Assembly: GCA_030836325.1 (NCBI GenBank)
Contig: JAURQC010000080.1
Location: 1 to 17,239 of the forward strand
Origin: Candidatus Nanopelagicales bacterium
GTDB lineage: Bacteria > Actinomycetota > Actinomycetes > S36-B12
DNA: 17,239 nt
Reading direction: 5' to 3'
In this document: positions 16,701 to 17,239 of the stretch, piece after piece
How positions within the stretch are numbered: position 1 is the stretch's first letter
Layout of the letters: every line of letters begins with the position of its first letter
Position numbers and translations under genes: made by a program
The notes under the pieces: generated by a model
What the model was told of the DNA's origin: nothing
The model's input: only the letters and a program-made list of their open reading frames with translations
The model's database searches: none

Positions 16701-16925
16701 CTTCATCGTCCGATATCGGGGGAATATGTCCTTGAAGACACGGGCCTCAACATGGTGGGCACCCGGGGTGCCATTGGCGGTCGGTGGACCCTCGTAGAAG
16801 GTCCATAAGGGGCGTCCCTCGGCCTGGGCTACGGATTGCTCGAAGACAGATTCACGATCCCAAAGATCGAGAATCTCGTGCTCCATGGCCGGCAGATCTA
16901 TCTGCACGGGCACGGCCTTATACAT
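13794..16925 (-). CDS. ileS: Isoleucyl-tRNA synthetase, eukaryote-like (type 2)
   Basis: Class I aminoacyl-tRNA synthetase charging tRNA-Ile. The 1043 residues match the long IleRS2 type of actinobacteria, whereas the E. coli type has about 940. In order: the HIGH-region variant PGAHHVEAR (54-62) after YEGPPTANG (44-52), zinc-type CPRCG (182-186), the CP1 editing domain beginning with VWTTTPWTLVSNTA and including GTGLVHQAPAFGADD, a CWRC motif, ITCPDCG, TRGWFYSL, and KMSKH (597-601) for the KMSKS loop, then the anticodon-binding domain. The ATG at 16925 has AGGAGG (16930-16935 on the - strand) only four bases away. IleRS2 enzymes are generally mupirocin-insensitive. It runs opposite to all other genes, convergent with divIVA. 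Confidence 0.98.
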   Translation of the reverse strand: MYKAVPVQIDLPAMEHEILDLWDRESVFEQSVAQAEGRPLWTFYEGPPTANGTPGAHHVEARVFKDIFPRYRTMKGYFVPRQAGWDCHGLPVELAVERELGFSGKQDIEDYGIAEFNAKCRESVLRHVDEFTQMSKRMAFWVDTDSAYWTMDRDYIQSVWWSLKKIFDAGLLVQDHRVAPYCPRCGTGLSDHELAQGYETVVDPSVYVRFPVTGGPLHAQHPSAQLLVWTTTPWTLVSNTAVAVRPDATYVVVKTSDGEELVVAQELIEHVFKDEAVEIIDTFEGSALERTEYQRPFDLVEIPDSHYVILADYVTTDDGTGLVHQAPAFGADDLISCRAYGLPVVNPVQPDGAFVDDVPMVGGMFFKKADETLTSDLAHRGLLFRRDPYEHSYPHCWRCHTPLLYYAQPSWYIKTTAMKDALLEQNEGTNWYPPTIKWGRYGDWLTNNVDWALSRNRYWGTPLPIWRCDDGHLTAVESMAELASLASRNVADVDPHRPFVDDVVITCPDCGAQARRVPEVIDCWYDSGAMPFAALGYPHNNAEEFDKQYPADFICEAIDQTRGWFYSLMAVGTLVFGQSSYKNVVCLGHILDEDGRKMSKHLGNVLEPIPLMDEHGADAVRWFMLASGSPWQARRVGHAAIADVVRRTLLTYWNTVSFQSLYARTSNWQPADGAPDPKDRPLIDQWVLSEANRVGRDVDDALENFDTQRGGRILAEFIDDLSNWYVRRSRRRFWDGDPSALATLHEALRIVTLCLAPYTPFIAERVWQDLFRLTDQNAPTSVHLASWPTPDDSSIDDTLRDHMALVRRVVELGRAARASSSVRTRQPLSRALVSAPGWQDLPAELVAEVTDELNVRTIEQLGEAAGLVDVVVKPNFRELGKRFAKQTPQIAAAITAADPAILVDALRSEGSYDLEVDGESHTVHSDDIIVTESPREGWTVASDAEESVAIDLHIDDDLRRAGIARELIRSIQETRKTAGFDISDRISLMWNSDDADIEAVFAEHGEAIGSEVLATSIERGHASGDYSRVDTDLTVDLAVTRNG

Positions 16926-16929
16926 AGCG

Positions 16930-16935
16930 CCTCCT
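16930..16935 (-). promoter_or_regulatory. Shine-Dalgarno of ileS
   Basis: Read on the - strand, AGGAGG lies four bases before the ATG at 16925, a rather short spacing. Half of it falls in the arm of a hairpin (16933-16950), so the site could be partly hidden in the folded mRNA. Confidence 0.7.
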
Positions 16936-16950
16936 GTCCGAACGGGCAGG
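16933..16950. repeat. Hairpin overlapping the ileS ribosome binding site
   Basis: CCTGTCC and GGGCAGG (one G-U/T-G pair, otherwise perfect) flank a 4-base loop. On the ileS transcript the 3' arm includes the first AGG of the Shine-Dalgarno. A TATCCT box on the - strand (16953-16948) overlaps the upstream arm; if it is the -10, the mRNA would begin inside the hairpin and the stem would not form. Confidence 0.45.
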
Positions 16951-16960
16951 ATAGTCGTGT

Positions 16961-16990
16961 GGGGTCGGCGTGCCGGTGACCCATGACCCC
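16961..16990. repeat. Inverted repeats with a shared arm upstream of ileS
   Basis: GGGGTC (16961-16966) can pair with GACCCC (16985-16990), or its GGGTC part with GACCC (16978-16982). The two pairings exclude each other. They lie upstream of the possible ileS -10 box, so they may act as DNA sites rather than RNA. Confidence 0.4.
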
Positions 16991-17056
16991 TCGCGCCCCC
17001 CTAGCATTCGGGCACGTCGCGATCGGCAAGCGCAGCCGAGGCCCCAGACGGTCCAA

Positions 17057-17087
17057 GGCTAGATCTGCGACTGACTGGATCTGCGAC
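17057..17087. repeat. Direct repeat of GATCTGCGAC in the divergent region
   Basis: GATCTGCGAC occurs at 17062-17071 and again at 17078-17087. Extending upstream, 13 of 15 bases match (17057-17071 against 17073-17087), with a 16-base period. The pair sits 28 bases before the start of the lysine-rich gene and may be a tandem operator or a chance duplication. Confidence 0.5.
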
Positions 17088-17104
17088 CGAAGAGGACGTT
17101 GACG

Positions 17105-17109
17105 AGGGG
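17105..17109 (+). promoter_or_regulatory. Ribosome binding site of the lysine-rich gene
   Basis: AGGGG directly abuts an ATG at 17110 but lies six bases before the in-frame ATG at 17116, so the second ATG is the likely start. Confidence 0.6.
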
Positions 17110-17115
17110 ATGGCG

Positions 17116-17239
17116 ATGGCAGCCACGAAGAACAGCGCGAAGAAGGCTCCCGCGAAGAAGGCTCCCGCGAAGAAGGCCGTGAAGAAGGCTCCCGCGAAGA
17201 AGGCTCCCGCGAAGAAGGCCGTGAAGAAGGCTCCCGCGA
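17116..17239 (+). CDS. Lysine/alanine/proline-repeat protein, 5' part; possibly DksA/TraR-like or histone H1-like
   Basis: Only the first 41 codons are in the window. The translation is MAATKNSAKKAPAKKAP and then repeats of AKKAP with AKKAVKK insertions: a strongly basic, low-complexity tail of the kind that binds DNA or RNA. Such tails occur on actinobacterial HU-like proteins, histone H1-like proteins, and TraR/DksA zinc-finger proteins. In Bacillus and Streptomyces a DksA/TraR-like gene follows ileS, before lspA, so by synteny that is my first guess; the diagnostic domain would lie beyond the right edge. The start at ATG 17116 is chosen because AGGGG lies six bases upstream; ATG 17110 adds two residues. 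The gene is divergent from ileS and shares its 190-base upstream region. Confidence 0.75.
   Translation, partial: MAATKNSAKKAPAKKAPAKKAVKKAPAKKAPAKKAVKKAPA
17140..17239 (+). repeat. Exact 42-base tandem repeat within the lysine-rich gene
   Basis: Bases 17140-17181 and 17182-17223 are identical, and a third copy begins at 17224 and runs off the window. Each 42-base unit is built of two 15-base units (encoding KKAPA) and one 12-base unit (KKAV). The match includes synonymous positions, such as GCC always before GTG and GCT before CCC. Confidence 0.95.

Noticed and set aside
16926..17115. T-box riboswitch upstream of ileS
   Set aside because: I looked on the - strand for a UGGNACC-type bulge and the flanking GGGUGG/ACCGCG pattern and did not find them.
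1..17239. Mobile elements, CRISPR arrays, toxin-antitoxin or phage defence genes
   Set aside because: All coding space is taken by conserved cell wall, division and tRNA synthetase genes; there is no transposase, spacer-repeat array or unexplained coding gap.

Overview
This window is the core of a division and cell wall (dcw) cluster from an actinobacterium (Actinomycetota). The taxonomic call rests on five things: the gene order, the actinobacterial start of FtsZ ([20 protein letters not shown]), frequent GTG starts, the GC-rich base composition (roughly 60% by eye, not computed), and the long eukaryote-like type of isoleucyl-tRNA synthetase. MurE carries the DNPR motif of meso-diaminopimelate-adding enzymes, so the peptidoglycan is most likely of the meso-DAP type. 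I cannot place the organism to genus.

Bases 1-9412 hold murE (3' part only), murF, mraY, murD, ftsW, murG, murC and ftsQ, all on the + strand. Nearly every junction is a 1-4 base overlap (ATGA, GTGA or TGATG), so this is almost certainly one translationally coupled operon. MurC, D, E and F build the UDP-MurNAc-pentapeptide, and MraY and MurG turn it into lipid I and lipid II. FtsW polymerises lipid II at the septum, and FtsQ ties the machinery to the divisome. After a 175-base gap with hairpins and promoter-like boxes comes ftsZ. It is followed by the partner set typical of Gram-positive bacteria: pgeF (ylmD), a YggS/YlmE PLP protein, sepF, yggT (ylmG) and divIVA, up to base 13797.

The direction then changes. 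ileS (13794-16925) lies on the - strand, convergent with divIVA, and the two genes share a CTAG that holds both stop codons. A 190-base divergent region (16926-17115) contains direct and inverted repeats. The window ends in the first 41 codons of a + strand gene with an extremely regular Lys/Ala/Pro repeat. By synteny this may be a DksA/TraR-like zinc-finger protein, but only the tail is visible.

No tRNA, rRNA, CRISPR array, insertion sequence or phage gene was seen, and no gap between genes exceeds 300 bases. The genes are ordinary and highly conserved. The points worth a second look are in the intergenic regions (ftsZ leader, sepF leader, ileS divergent region), the inverted ileS with overlapping stops, the short DivIVA, and the exact 42-base tandem repeat at the right edge. 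I found no convincing undescribed system.
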